This document shows, piece after piece, positions 8,332 through 16,099 of a DNA stretch of 64,000 nucleotides (positions are counted from its first letter, which is position 1; the number at the start of each line of letters is the position of its first letter). A program made the position numbers and the translations under genes. The notes below the pieces were generated by a model. That model was not told the DNA's origin, made no database searches, and saw nothing but the letters and a program-made list of their open reading frames with translations. The stretch is from Mycolicibacterium sp. TUM20985 (GTDB lineage: Bacteria > Actinomycetota > Actinomycetes > Mycobacteriales > Mycobacteriaceae): NCBI RefSeq assembly GCF_030295745.1, contig NZ_AP027291.1:2232001-2296000 (forward strand). Direction: 5' to 3'.

Positions 8332-9672
8332 ATGGATCGGCAGAAGGAATTCGTGCTCCGGACGCTCGAGGAGCGCGACATTCGGTTCGTCCGGTTGTGG
8401 TTCACCGACGTCCTCGGGTACCTCAAGTCAGTCGCGATCGCGCCTGCCGAACTCGAGGGCGCATTCGAAGAGGGCATTGGCTTCGACGGTTCGTCGATCG
8501 AGGGTTTCGCCCGGGTCTCCGAATCCGACACCGTGGCCCGCCCCGATCCGTCGACCTTCCAGGTGCTTCCGTGGACGACGAGCGCGGGCAAGCACCACTC
8601 CGCCCGGATGTTCTGCGACATCACGATGCCCGACGGATCGCCGTCCTGGGCAGACTCGCGGCACGTGCTGCGCAGGCAGCTGGCCAAGGCGAGCGATCTC
8701 GGCTTCTCCTGCTACGTCCATCCGGAGATCGAGTTCTTCCTGCTGCAGCCCGGCCCGGACGACGGTTCCGAACCCATCCCCGCCGACAACGGCGGTTACT
8801 TCGATCAGGCCGTGCACGATTCGGCGCCCAACTTCCGGCGACATGCGATCGACGCGCTCGAGTCGATGGGCATCTCGGTGGAGTTCAGTCACCACGAAGG
8901 TGCACCCGGACAGCAGGAGATCGACCTGCGGTACGCCGACGCCCTGTCGATGGCCGACAACGTGATGACGTTCCGCTACGTCGTCAAGGAGGTCGCGCTG
9001 ACCGAGGGCGTGCGCGCGTCGTTCATGCCGAAACCGTTCAGCCAGTACCCGGGCTCGGCCATGCACACCCACATGAGCCTCTTCGAAGGCGACACGAATG
9101 CCTTCCACACCCCGGACGACCCGCTGCAGCTCTCGGCCATCGGAAAGTCGTTCATCGCAGGAATCCTCGAGCACGCCAGCGAGATCAGCGCCGTCACCAA
9201 CCAGTGGGTGAACTCCTACAAGAGGCTGGTCCACGGAGGCGAGGCACCGACCGCAGCGTCCTGGGGTGCGGCCAACCGGTCCGCGCTCGTCCGGGTGCCG
9301 ATGTACACCCCGCGCAAGGCGTCCTCCCGCCGCATCGAGGTACGCAGCCCCGACTCGGCCTGCAACCCGTACCTGGCGTTCGCCGTCCTGCTGGCAGCGG
9401 GTCTGCGCGGTGTCGAGAAGAACTACGTCCTCGGGCCGCAGGCCGAGGACAACGTCTGGACGCTCACCCCCGAGGAACGCCGCGCCATGGGCTACAAGGA
9501 GCTGCCGGGCAGTCTCGGCATGGCGCTCAGCGAGATGGAGAACTCCGAGCTGGTCGCCGAAGCCCTCGGCGAGCACGTCTTCGACTTCTTCCTGCGCAAC
9601 AAGCGCGCCGAGTGGGAGACCTACCGCAGCAGCGTCACCCCGTACGAACTGAAGACCTACCTGTCCCTGTAG
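8332..9672 (+). CDS. glnA2: type I glutamine synthetase GlnA2
   Basis: A 446-residue type I glutamine synthetase homologue, the same length as mycobacterial GlnA2. It would ligate ammonia to glutamate with ATP, or act on related amines or glutamate conjugates, since GlnA2 is not the main assimilatory enzyme in mycobacteria. Family motifs include GFDGSSIEGF, the active-site segment FMPKPFSQYPGSAMH, NSYKRLV and the C-terminal VRSPDSACNPYLAF. Where GlnA1 carries the adenylylated tyrosine, this protein reads NVWTLTPEE, so the site is Trp and GlnE cannot adenylylate it there. It is followed 37 bases later by glnE. The ATG at 8332 is supported by a -10 box six bases upstream. Confidence 0.95.
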   Translation: MDRQKEFVLRTLEERDIRFVRLWFTDVLGYLKSVAIAPAELEGAFEEGIGFDGSSIEGFARVSESDTVARPDPSTFQVLPWTTSAGKHHSARMFCDITMPDGSPSWADSRHVLRRQLAKASDLGFSCYVHPEIEFFLLQPGPDDGSEPIPADNGGYFDQAVHDSAPNFRRHAIDALESMGISVEFSHHEGAPGQQEIDLRYADALSMADNVMTFRYVVKEVALTEGVRASFMPKPFSQYPGSAMHTHMSLFEGDTNAFHTPDDPLQLSAIGKSFIAGILEHASEISAVTNQWVNSYKRLVHGGEAPTAASWGAANRSALVRVPMYTPRKASSRRIEVRSPDSACNPYLAFAVLLAAGLRGVEKNYVLGPQAEDNVWTLTPEERRAMGYKELPGSLGMALSEMENSELVAEALGEHVFDFFLRNKRAEWETYRSSVTPYELKTYLSL

Positions 9673-9697
9673 AGGCGGGCCGGCCGAGCCGGTGCGA

Positions 9698-9703
9698 TAA
9701 CGT
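9698..9703 (+). promoter_or_regulatory. -10 box of leaderless glnE transcript
   Basis: TAACGT ends six bases before the GTG at 9710, in the 37-base gap after glnA2. It suggests glnE can also be transcribed from its own leaderless promoter. Confidence 0.4.
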
Positions 9704-9709
9704 TCCTGC

Positions 9710-12673
9710 GTGGCCAAACCCGCGACGCAACGACCGACGTTGCCCAGCGTGGGCAGGCTGGGTCTGGTCGAACCGCCCGCACGGGCGGATCTGGACCGGC
9801 TGGGGTGGAACGCCGTCGAGCACGTGGAACTGTTGTGGTCGCTGTCCCGCGCCCCGGACGCCGATACCGCCCTGCGCTCGATGGTCCGGCTCGCCGATGC
9901 GCTCGACGACGACTGGGACGAGCTGAACCGGGCTCTGGTCAAGGACCGCGGGCTGCGCGGCCGGCTGTTCGGCGTGCTGGGCTCGTCGATGGCACTCGCC
10001 GACCACCTGATCGCGCAGCCACGGTCGTGGCACCTGCTGGCGGGCAGCGTCACCCTGCCCAGCGCTGCCGAACTGTCTCGCGTCTTCGCCGACCTGGCCG
10101 AGAAGTCCTCTGAGACAAACGAATTGCGCGTTCTCTACCGCGACCGGCTGCTGGTGCTGGCTGCACTGGATCTGGCGCCGACCGTCGAGAACGAACCGGT
10201 GCTGCCGTTCCCGACGGTGGGGGAGCACCTCGCCGATCTCGCCGACGCGGCCCTGGGTGCTGCGCTGATCGTCGCCACCAGGACCGTGTGCAAGGACGGC
10301 AAGGACGGCGCGCCGCCGCACCCACGACTGGCCGTCATCGCGATGGGCAAGAGCGGGGCGCGCGAACTGAACTATGTCAGCGACGTCGACGTCATCTTCG
10401 TCGCCGAGCAGGCCGACCCGATCACCACCAGGGTGGCCGGCGAGATGATGCGATTCGCCGGCGACGCCTTCTTCGAAGTGGACGCCGCGCTGCGGCCCGA
10501 GGGCAAGCAGGGGCAGCTCGTCCGCACGCTGGAATCCCATGTGGCGTACTACGAGCGGTGGGCCAAGACGTGGGAGTTCCAGGCCCTGCTGAAGGCGCGC
10601 CCGGCGGTCGGTGACCGCGCGCTGGGCGAGCAGTACATGGCGGCGCTGAAGCCGATGGTGTGGGCGGCCTCCGAACGTGAGGACTTCGTCTCCGAGGTTC
10701 AGGCGATGCGGCGGCGGGTCGAGGAACTGGTGCCCGCCGGGGTTAGGGCGCGCGAGATCAAGCTGGGCACCGGAGGGCTCCGCGACGTCGAGTTCGCGGT
10801 GCAGCTGCTGCAACTCGTCCACGGCCGCAACGACGAATCGCTTCAGGTGACGTCGACGGTCGACGCGATCGCCGCGCTCGGCGCGGGCGGTTACATAGGT
10901 CGGGACGACGCCGCCAACCTCACTGCGTCCTACGAATTCCTGCGGTTGCTCGAACACCGACTGCAACTGCAGCGGCTCAAGCGCACCCACATGCTCCCCG
11001 AACCCGACGACGACGAGGCGATGCGGTGGCTGGCCCGTGCGGCGCACATGCGCCCCGACGGTCAGCACGACGCGATCGGCGTGCTGCGCGAGGAGCTCAA
11101 ACGGCAGAGCCTGCGGGTGTCACGGCTGCACGCCAAGCTGTTCTACCAACCGCTGCTGGAGTCCGTCGAGGGTGCCGTCGACTTCTCCCCGAGCATGTCG
11201 TCCGCGGCGGCCGAACGTCAGCTCGCCGCACTGGGATACGAGGGCCCGCAGAGCGCGCTGACCCATCTCGCCGCCCTGACCGGTAGCAGCGGCCGACGCG
11301 GACGAGTGCAGCAGGTACTGCTGCCGACGCTGCTGGACTGGCTGTCCGACACGCCCGATCCCGACGCCGGGCTGCTGGCCTACCGTCGCATCAGCGAGGC
11401 TCTCGCCGACCAGCGCTGGTTCCTGGCATCGCTGCGCGACGAGGGCGCCGTCGCCAAGCGACTCATGCGTGTCCTGGGCATCTCGGCGTTCGTCCCCGAA
11501 CTCCTGATGCGTGCACCCGAGGTGATCCTGCAGTACGCCGACGGACCCGCGGGACCGAAGTTGCTGGAGGTCGAACCCGACGGACTGGCCAAGGCGCTGG
11601 TCGCGTCCGCCGGCCGGCAGGACGAGCCGCTGCGGGCCATCGCGGCGGCCAGGACTCTGCGCCGTCGCGAGCTGGCCCGCGTCGCGTCGGCCGACCTGTT
11701 GGGAATGCTCGAGGTGACCGACGTCTGTCGGGCCTTGACGTCGGTGTGGGTCGCCGTGCTGCAGGCCGCGCTGGACGTGGTGATGCGGGCGAACACCCCT
11801 GCCGGTGGCCCGTTGGCGCGGATCGCGGTCATCGGCATGGGCAGGCTGGGCGGCGGAGAGTTGGGCTACGGCTCCGACGCCGACGTGATGTTCGTCTGCG
11901 AGCCCGTCGGCGAGGTCGAGGAATCCGCGGCGGTGAAGTGGTCGGTCACCATCGCCGAGCAGGTGCGCGCGTTGTTGGGTACGCCGAGCGCCGACCCGCC
12001 GCTGGAAGTCGACATCAACCTGCGGCCCGAGGGACGGAGCGGGCCGTTGGTCCGCACCCTCGGCTCCTATGCCGTGTACTACGCCCGGTTCGCCCACACG
12101 TGGGAGGTCCAGGCACTTCTCCGGGCCCACTGCGTGGCGGGCGACCGGGATCTCGGCCTTCGCTTCCTGCTGATGGTCGACAAGACCCGCTACCCGCCGG
12201 GAGGTGTGTCCCCGGACGCGGTGCGGGAGATTCGACGCCTCAAGGCGCGCATCGACGCCGAGCGGCTGCCGCGTGGCGCTGATCCGAACACGCACACCAA
12301 GCTCGGGCGCGGCGGCCTCGCCGACGTCGAGTGGACGGTCCAGCTTCTCCAGCTGCGGTATGCGCACCGAATTCCGGCTCTGCACAGCACCTCTACGTTG
12401 GACACCCTCGACGCCATCGGCGCCGCCGAGCTGATCGCCGAGGGTGACGTCGACCTGCTCCGACACGCCTGGCTGACCGCAACGCGGGCACGCAACGCGT
12501 TGGTGCTCGTCCGCGGCAAGCCAACCGACCAACTGCCCGGGCCGGGCCGTCAGCTCAACGCCGTTGCCGCGGCGGCGGGCTGGCCCAACAGCGATGGCAG
12601 CGAGTTCCTGGACAACTACCTGCGGGTGACCCGCCGGGCGAAGACGGTGGTACGAAGGGTCTTTGGCGAATGA
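9710..12673 (+). CDS. glnE: glutamine synthetase adenylyltransferase/adenylyl-removing enzyme GlnE
   Basis: A 987-residue bifunctional enzyme that adenylylates and de-adenylylates GlnA1 to set nitrogen assimilation. Both nucleotidyltransferase sites are complete: N-terminal [17 protein letters not shown] (S224, D225, D227) for adenylyl removal, and C-terminal [17 protein letters not shown] (S722, D723, D725) for adenylylation. RPEG motifs follow each. It matches the roughly 994-residue M. tuberculosis protein along its length. Start is GTG at 9710, giving [15 protein letters not shown]. The last four bases (ATGA) overlap the thioesterase start, so downstream genes are probably translationally coupled. 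Confidence 0.98.
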   Translation: MAKPATQRPTLPSVGRLGLVEPPARADLDRLGWNAVEHVELLWSLSRAPDADTALRSMVRLADALDDDWDELNRALVKDRGLRGRLFGVLGSSMALADHLIAQPRSWHLLAGSVTLPSAAELSRVFADLAEKSSETNELRVLYRDRLLVLAALDLAPTVENEPVLPFPTVGEHLADLADAALGAALIVATRTVCKDGKDGAPPHPRLAVIAMGKSGARELNYVSDVDVIFVAEQADPITTRVAGEMMRFAGDAFFEVDAALRPEGKQGQLVRTLESHVAYYERWAKTWEFQALLKARPAVGDRALGEQYMAALKPMVWAASEREDFVSEVQAMRRRVEELVPAGVRAREIKLGTGGLRDVEFAVQLLQLVHGRNDESLQVTSTVDAIAALGAGGYIGRDDAANLTASYEFLRLLEHRLQLQRLKRTHMLPEPDDDEAMRWLARAAHMRPDGQHDAIGVLREELKRQSLRVSRLHAKLFYQPLLESVEGAVDFSPSMSSAAAERQLAALGYEGPQSALTHLAALTGSSGRRGRVQQVLLPTLLDWLSDTPDPDAGLLAYRRISEALADQRWFLASLRDEGAVAKRLMRVLGISAFVPELLMRAPEVILQYADGPAGPKLLEVEPDGLAKALVASAGRQDEPLRAIAAARTLRRRELARVASADLLGMLEVTDVCRALTSVWVAVLQAALDVVMRANTPAGGPLARIAVIGMGRLGGGELGYGSDADVMFVCEPVGEVEESAAVKWSVTIAEQVRALLGTPSADPPLEVDINLRPEGRSGPLVRTLGSYAVYYARFAHTWEVQALLRAHCVAGDRDLGLRFLLMVDKTRYPPGGVSPDAVREIRRLKARIDAERLPRGADPNTHTKLGRGGLADVEWTVQLLQLRYAHRIPALHSTSTLDTLDAIGAAELIAEGDVDLLRHAWLTATRARNALVLVRGKPTDQLPGPGRQLNAVAAAAGWPNSDGSEFLDNYLRVTRRAKTVVRRVFGE

Positions 12674-13305
12674 GCATGAACTTTCCGTTCGACCTCATCA
12701 GCGCCGAGGAGTACGACCGGCAGCGGATGATGCACGCTCCGCTGACGCAGGCCATTCGCGAGTTGATCGATGCGGGTATCCGCACCGACGTCGACGAGGA
12801 CACCGTCGCCGACGCCCGGGCCGCCATCGAGGCGGTCACGGCCCGGCTGCGCAGCACCCAGCGCGCCGCCACGTCGACACTGCGACATGCGGGGACGGGT
12901 CGGCCGCTGGCGTGGGCCAATCCCGCGGTAGGACTGCGCAATGCGATCGCCCCGCCGATGGACATTCAGCACGAGGAGTCCGGTCGCTGCTGGGCCGAGT
13001 TCGACCTCGGGTTGGCCTACGAGGGGCCGCCGGGTCTGGTGCACGGCGGCATCTGCGCCCTGGTGCTCGACCACATCCTCGGGGAAGTCGCCAGTGACGG
13101 ACTGACCAAGCCCGTATTCACCGGCACCATCACGCTGCGCTACCTGCGGGGCACGCCACTGGGTCCGCTTCGGGCGGAGGCGTTCATCGAGAGGACCGAG
13201 GGAATCAAGACCTACGCGCGGGGCTACCTCGGCGACACGGACGGCTGGAGCGTGGAGGCCGACGGTGTGTTCATCCGGCCGGCATGGGCGCGGGATGCCG
13301 GGTGA
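12670..13305 (+). CDS. PaaI-like hotdog-fold thioesterase
   Basis: A 211-residue protein with a C-terminal hotdog domain. The family signature [14 protein letters not shown] is present at 121-134, with HGG (125-127) and Asp134 as expected catalytic elements of PaaI/THEM4-type acyl-CoA thioesterases. The N-terminal 80 residues are helical and not recognised. The start overlaps the glnE stop by four bases (ATGA) and its own stop overlaps the next start by four (GTGA), so the three genes form a coupled unit. Its substrate is unknown. The link to glutamine synthetase control appears positional only. Confidence 0.85.
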   Translation: MSMNFPFDLISAEEYDRQRMMHAPLTQAIRELIDAGIRTDVDEDTVADARAAIEAVTARLRSTQRAATSTLRHAGTGRPLAWANPAVGLRNAIAPPMDIQHEESGRCWAEFDLGLAYEGPPGLVHGGICALVLDHILGEVASDGLTKPVFTGTITLRYLRGTPLGPLRAEAFIERTEGIKTYARGYLGDTDGWSVEADGVFIRPAWARDAG

Positions 13306-14162
13306 AGTTCTATGTCAGCCCAGCGTTCCTGAAGACCCGCGAAGTCGTCGAGTTGGCAAGGGCCGCAGACGATCTCGGATATGATGGGTTCGCCATCCCC
13401 GATCACGTCGTCAACCTGGAGAAGCTGGCCACGCCGTACCCGTACACCAAGGACGGTCAACGCCGGTGGCCGCCGTTCACCGACTGGCCCGACCCCTGGG
13501 TGCTGATCGGCGCCCTCGCTCAGGTCACCGAGCGACTGCACTTCGTCACCACGGTGTACATCCCCGGCATGCGGGACCCGTACTCGGTCGCGAAAGCCGT
13601 TGGTACCGCCGCTCATCTAGCCGACGGACGGGTCGAACTGGGTGTCGGGGTCGGGTGGTGCGAGGAAGAGTTCACCTTGATGGGCCAGCGGTTCGACCGC
13701 CGCGGCAAGCGCACCGACGAGATGCTCGAACTCCTCCGTGCGCTCTGGGCGCCGGGCTGGACCGAGTTCGACGGCGAGTTCTACCGCACACCCCGCTTGG
13801 AGATGGAACCCACCCCGCCGCACATCCCGATCTACGTCGGCGGGCTGAGCGACGTCGCGCTCCGCCGTGCCGCCCGCAACGATGGGTGGATCGGCGACCT
13901 GATCAGTACCGAGCGGGCCATCGCGGGAGCTCGACGCCTACGCGAACTCCGCGCCGAAAGGGGTTTGACGATGGACGGTTTCACCATCCTGACCCCGCTG
14001 ACCGACGCGCTGACCATCCCGGACTACAAGCGTGCCGAGGTTGCGGGTATCACCCACATCATGACAATGCCGTGGATGTTCTACACGGGACCCAACGCGA
14101 CGACGGCCGAGAAGATCGATGGCATGAAGCGCTTCCGCAAGGATCTGGCGCTCGACGTCTAG
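13302..14162 (+). CDS. LLM-class flavin/F420-dependent oxidoreductase
   Basis: A 286-residue luciferase-like TIM-barrel protein. Diagnostic segments are the N-terminal strand FYVSPAFL, GYDGFAIPDHV, the strand LHFVTTVYIPGMRDPYSVAKAVGTAAHL, the cofactor-binding VELGVGVGWCEEEF and IPIYVGG. Mycobacterial relatives use F420 in most cases, so an F420-dependent redox step on an unknown substrate is likely. The GTG at 13302 overlaps the thioesterase stop by four bases (GTGA) and gives the usual short N-terminus (MKFYVSP). The stop overlaps the stop of the convergent regulator gene by two bases. Confidence 0.88.
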   Translation: MKFYVSPAFLKTREVVELARAADDLGYDGFAIPDHVVNLEKLATPYPYTKDGQRRWPPFTDWPDPWVLIGALAQVTERLHFVTTVYIPGMRDPYSVAKAVGTAAHLADGRVELGVGVGWCEEEFTLMGQRFDRRGKRTDEMLELLRALWAPGWTEFDGEFYRTPRLEMEPTPPHIPIYVGGLSDVALRRAARNDGWIGDLISTERAIAGARRLRELRAERGLTMDGFTILTPLTDALTIPDYKRAEVAGITHIMTMPWMFYTGPNATTAEKIDGMKRFRKDLALDV

Positions 14163-14455
14163 GTCTCGCTACCGGCTTCCTCGTGGTCGTGCAGGACAGC
14201 CAGGATCTCGCCGATGCGGTGACCTCGTTCGACCGGATGTCGCAACGGCCGGTCGTCGCGGATGCGGTAGTAGTTGCGTCGGCCTTCCCGCAACCGGTCC
14301 AGGTAACCGGCTTCGACGAGATCGCTGACGATGCGTTGGGCCGCTCGCTCGGTGACGCCCACGCGCTCGGCGACGTCGCGCAGCCGGATGCCCGGGTCGC
14401 GGGCGATGCACAGGAGGGCATGGGCGTGGTTGGTCAGAAACGTCCACTCCGCCAT
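14159..14455 (-). CDS. small winged-helix transcriptional regulator, divergent from the DAB operon
   Basis: A 98-residue protein that is essentially a single DNA-binding domain. Residues 24-43 (RLRDVAERVGVTERAAQRIV) fit a helix-turn-helix of the MarR/ArsR type, followed by a recognition-helix tail DLVEAGYLDRL and a wing EGRRNYYRIR. No sensor domain or metal-binding cysteines are seen; the last 30 residues (VERGHRIGEILAVL) may mediate dimerisation. Its start lies 126 bases from dabB, transcribed the other way, so it is the natural candidate to control the carbon-pump genes. The ATG at 14455 is directly preceded by an inverted repeat that brackets its -10 box, suggesting autoregulation. The signal it senses is unknown. 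Confidence 0.8.
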   Translation of the reverse strand: MAEWTFLTNHAHALLCIARDPGIRLRDVAERVGVTERAAQRIVSDLVEAGYLDRLREGRRNYYRIRDDRPLRHPVERGHRIGEILAVLHDHEEAGSET

Positions 14456-14490
14456 GCCGGAAGTGTAGTTCCGGCCTGGGAAGACCGGAA
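14456..14490 (-). promoter_or_regulatory. promoter and operator of the winged-helix regulator
   Basis: Read on the minus strand, TACACT (14467-14462) lies six bases before the ATG at 14455 and TTCCGG (14490-14485) lies 17 bases further upstream as a weak -35. A perfect inverted repeat of 7-base arms (GCCGGAA at 14456-14462, TTCCGGC at 14469-14475, 6-base spacer) surrounds the -10. A third CCGGAA half-site coincides with the -35. The layout suits repression by a dimer, most simply the regulator itself. Confidence 0.55.
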
Positions 14491-14525
14491 ATGCGCCGCG
14501 CGGGCGGGCTGGACCCATCGATACC

Positions 14526-14574
14526 GACACGTAATTCACGAAGCTTGACACGCGTATTTCAAAACATGTAATTT
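14526..14574 (+). promoter_or_regulatory. dabB promoter with direct repeats, leaderless
   Basis: TTGACA (14545-14550), an 18-base spacer and TAATTT (14569-14574) form a sigma-A-type promoter. Seven bases later comes the dabB ATG, so the mRNA should be leaderless. GACACG occurs twice, at 14526 and 14547, each followed by a similar AT-rich stretch; the 21-base period puts both copies on one face of the helix. The second copy overlaps the -35. The segment is clearly AT-richer than its surroundings. Confidence 0.6.
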
Positions 14575-14581
14575 GTGTCCC

Positions 14582-16099
14582 ATGTTGGCGGGAATCCTGG
14601 TGGCGATGGTGGTGGTACCGGCCACGGTCGCGCCGATCGCCCTGATGACGGGGAAGTGGTACCCGCGGCCGGTCGGTCACGTCGGGGTGCTGGCCGCCGG
14701 GCTCGGGTTGATCGGCGCCGCCGTCCTCGCCGTCCGAGCCGCGGACGGTGCCGTGGTGTCGGCGGTGTTCGGGGGCCTGGCCGTGTCGGCGGACCAGCTC
14801 GCCGCGGTGATGCTGCTCCTGGTGTTCGGGGTCAGCGTCGTCGTCCAATCCTTCGCCGTGCGCTACCTCGCAGGAGATCCCCGGGCACCGTGGTTCGTCG
14901 CAGGAGCCAGTCTGATCACCGCCGCCTCGGCAGGGCTGGTGACGGCAGCCACGTTAATCGGTCTGGCGCTCGCCTGGACCCTGGCGGGCGCCGCGCTGTG
15001 TCTGCTCCTGGGCACGTACTGGCACCTGCCGGCCGGGCGCGAGGGAGTGAAGCGAACCGTGACGGCATTCCTGATCGGCGACCTGGCGCTGTGGACCGCG
15101 GTCGTCCTGGTCACCGTCCGGTGGGGGACTGTCGACCTGCGCGCCGCCGACCCCGTCACGCCGACGGGGCCGGTGGCGCCAGTGGTGGCGTGTCTCATCG
15201 TCGTCGCCGCGCTGTCCCGGTCCTCCCAGATCCCGTTCCACGGGTGGCTGCCCGCCACGCTGGCGGCGCCGACGCCGGTCTCGGCGCTGCTCCATGCCGG
15301 CGTGGTCAACGCGGGCGGAATCCTGCTGATCCGGCTGAGCCCGCTGGTGACCGGCAACCTGGCGCGCACGCTGATCATCGTCGCCGGTGCCGCCACCATG
15401 GTCTACGGCGCGGCCGTCATGCTGGTGAAGCCGGATGTCAAAGGGGCTCTTGCGCATTCGACGATGGCCCAGATGGGCTTCATGATCCTGACCTGCGGGC
15501 TCGGGCTCTGGGCGGCGGCGGTGTTCCACCTCGTCGCGCACGGTTTCTACAAGGCCACCCTGTTCCTGTCCTCGGGCTCTGCCATCGCCCACCACCGTCG
15601 GCAGGCTGCCAGCCCGCCCGCCCGTCCGTTGCGGCCTCGGGTCCGGCGACTCGACGCGATCGTCGCGGCGGCCCTACCCGCCGCCGGGCTCGCCGCTGCG
15701 GCACTGACACTTCCCGCGCCGATCGGGGACCACGCCGCAGGGCACGCCCTGCTGCTCTTCGCCTGGGTGACCGGCGCCTCGATGACGTGGGGCTGGCTGC
15801 AGCGACGCCCGGGTGCCGGCGGCATCCTCGCGGCGGGAGCCGTCCTGGTACCGGTGTCCTTCCTCTACGTCGGGCTGATCAACGCGGTCGGCGGATTCCT
15901 GGTGCCGGCACTTCCGGCGGCGGTGCCGGCGACGGTCACGGTCTGGCTGATCGCCGCCGCAGCCCTCGGTGCGCTCGGCCTCCTCGCCGTGCTGCGGTGG
16001 TCGCCCGGTCGACTGCACCGTGCCGTGTACGCCCGGGTGTTGACCGCAGGCCACGTTCCGATGTCCCTGCCCCGCCGACTGACAGGAGCGCCATCGTGA
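14582..16099 (+). CDS. dabB: DabB: NuoL/Mrp-type proton-conducting membrane subunit
   Basis: A 505-residue polytopic membrane protein of the proton-conducting transporter family shared with complex I NuoL and MrpA. In characterised DAB systems DabB lets protons in and drives CO2 hydration by DabA. The core segment SQIPFHGWLPATLAAPTPVSALLHAG (215-240) and the helix FHLVAHGFYKATLFLSSGSAI are typical. By eye alignment the channel Lys of NuoL TM7 is Arg213, the TM5 Glu position is Thr133, and Lys324 is kept. ATG 14582 is preferred over TTG 14573 because a -10 box ends seven bases before it. It overlaps dabA by four bases (GTGA). Adjacent dabA makes an antiporter subunit unlikely. Confidence 0.88.
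   Translation: MLAGILVAMVVVPATVAPIALMTGKWYPRPVGHVGVLAAGLGLIGAAVLAVRAADGAVVSAVFGGLAVSADQLAAVMLLLVFGVSVVVQSFAVRYLAGDPRAPWFVAGASLITAASAGLVTAATLIGLALAWTLAGAALCLLLGTYWHLPAGREGVKRTVTAFLIGDLALWTAVVLVTVRWGTVDLRAADPVTPTGPVAPVVACLIVVAALSRSSQIPFHGWLPATLAAPTPVSALLHAGVVNAGGILLIRLSPLVTGNLARTLIIVAGAATMVYGAAVMLVKPDVKGALAHSTMAQMGFMILTCGLGLWAAAVFHLVAHGFYKATLFLSSGSAIAHHRRQAASPPARPLRPRVRRLDAIVAAALPAAGLAAAALTLPAPIGDHAAGHALLLFAWVTGASMTWGWLQRRPGAGGILAAGAVLVPVSFLYVGLINAVGGFLVPALPAAVPATVTVWLIAAAALGALGLLAVLRWSPGRLHRAVYARVLTAGHVPMSLPRRLTGAPS

Noticed and set aside
14575..16095. Upstream extension of the dabA frame by about 500 codons
   Set aside because: It runs through dabB in another frame and is Arg/Gly-rich without domains; GTG 16096 has a ribosome site and overlaps the dabB stop.
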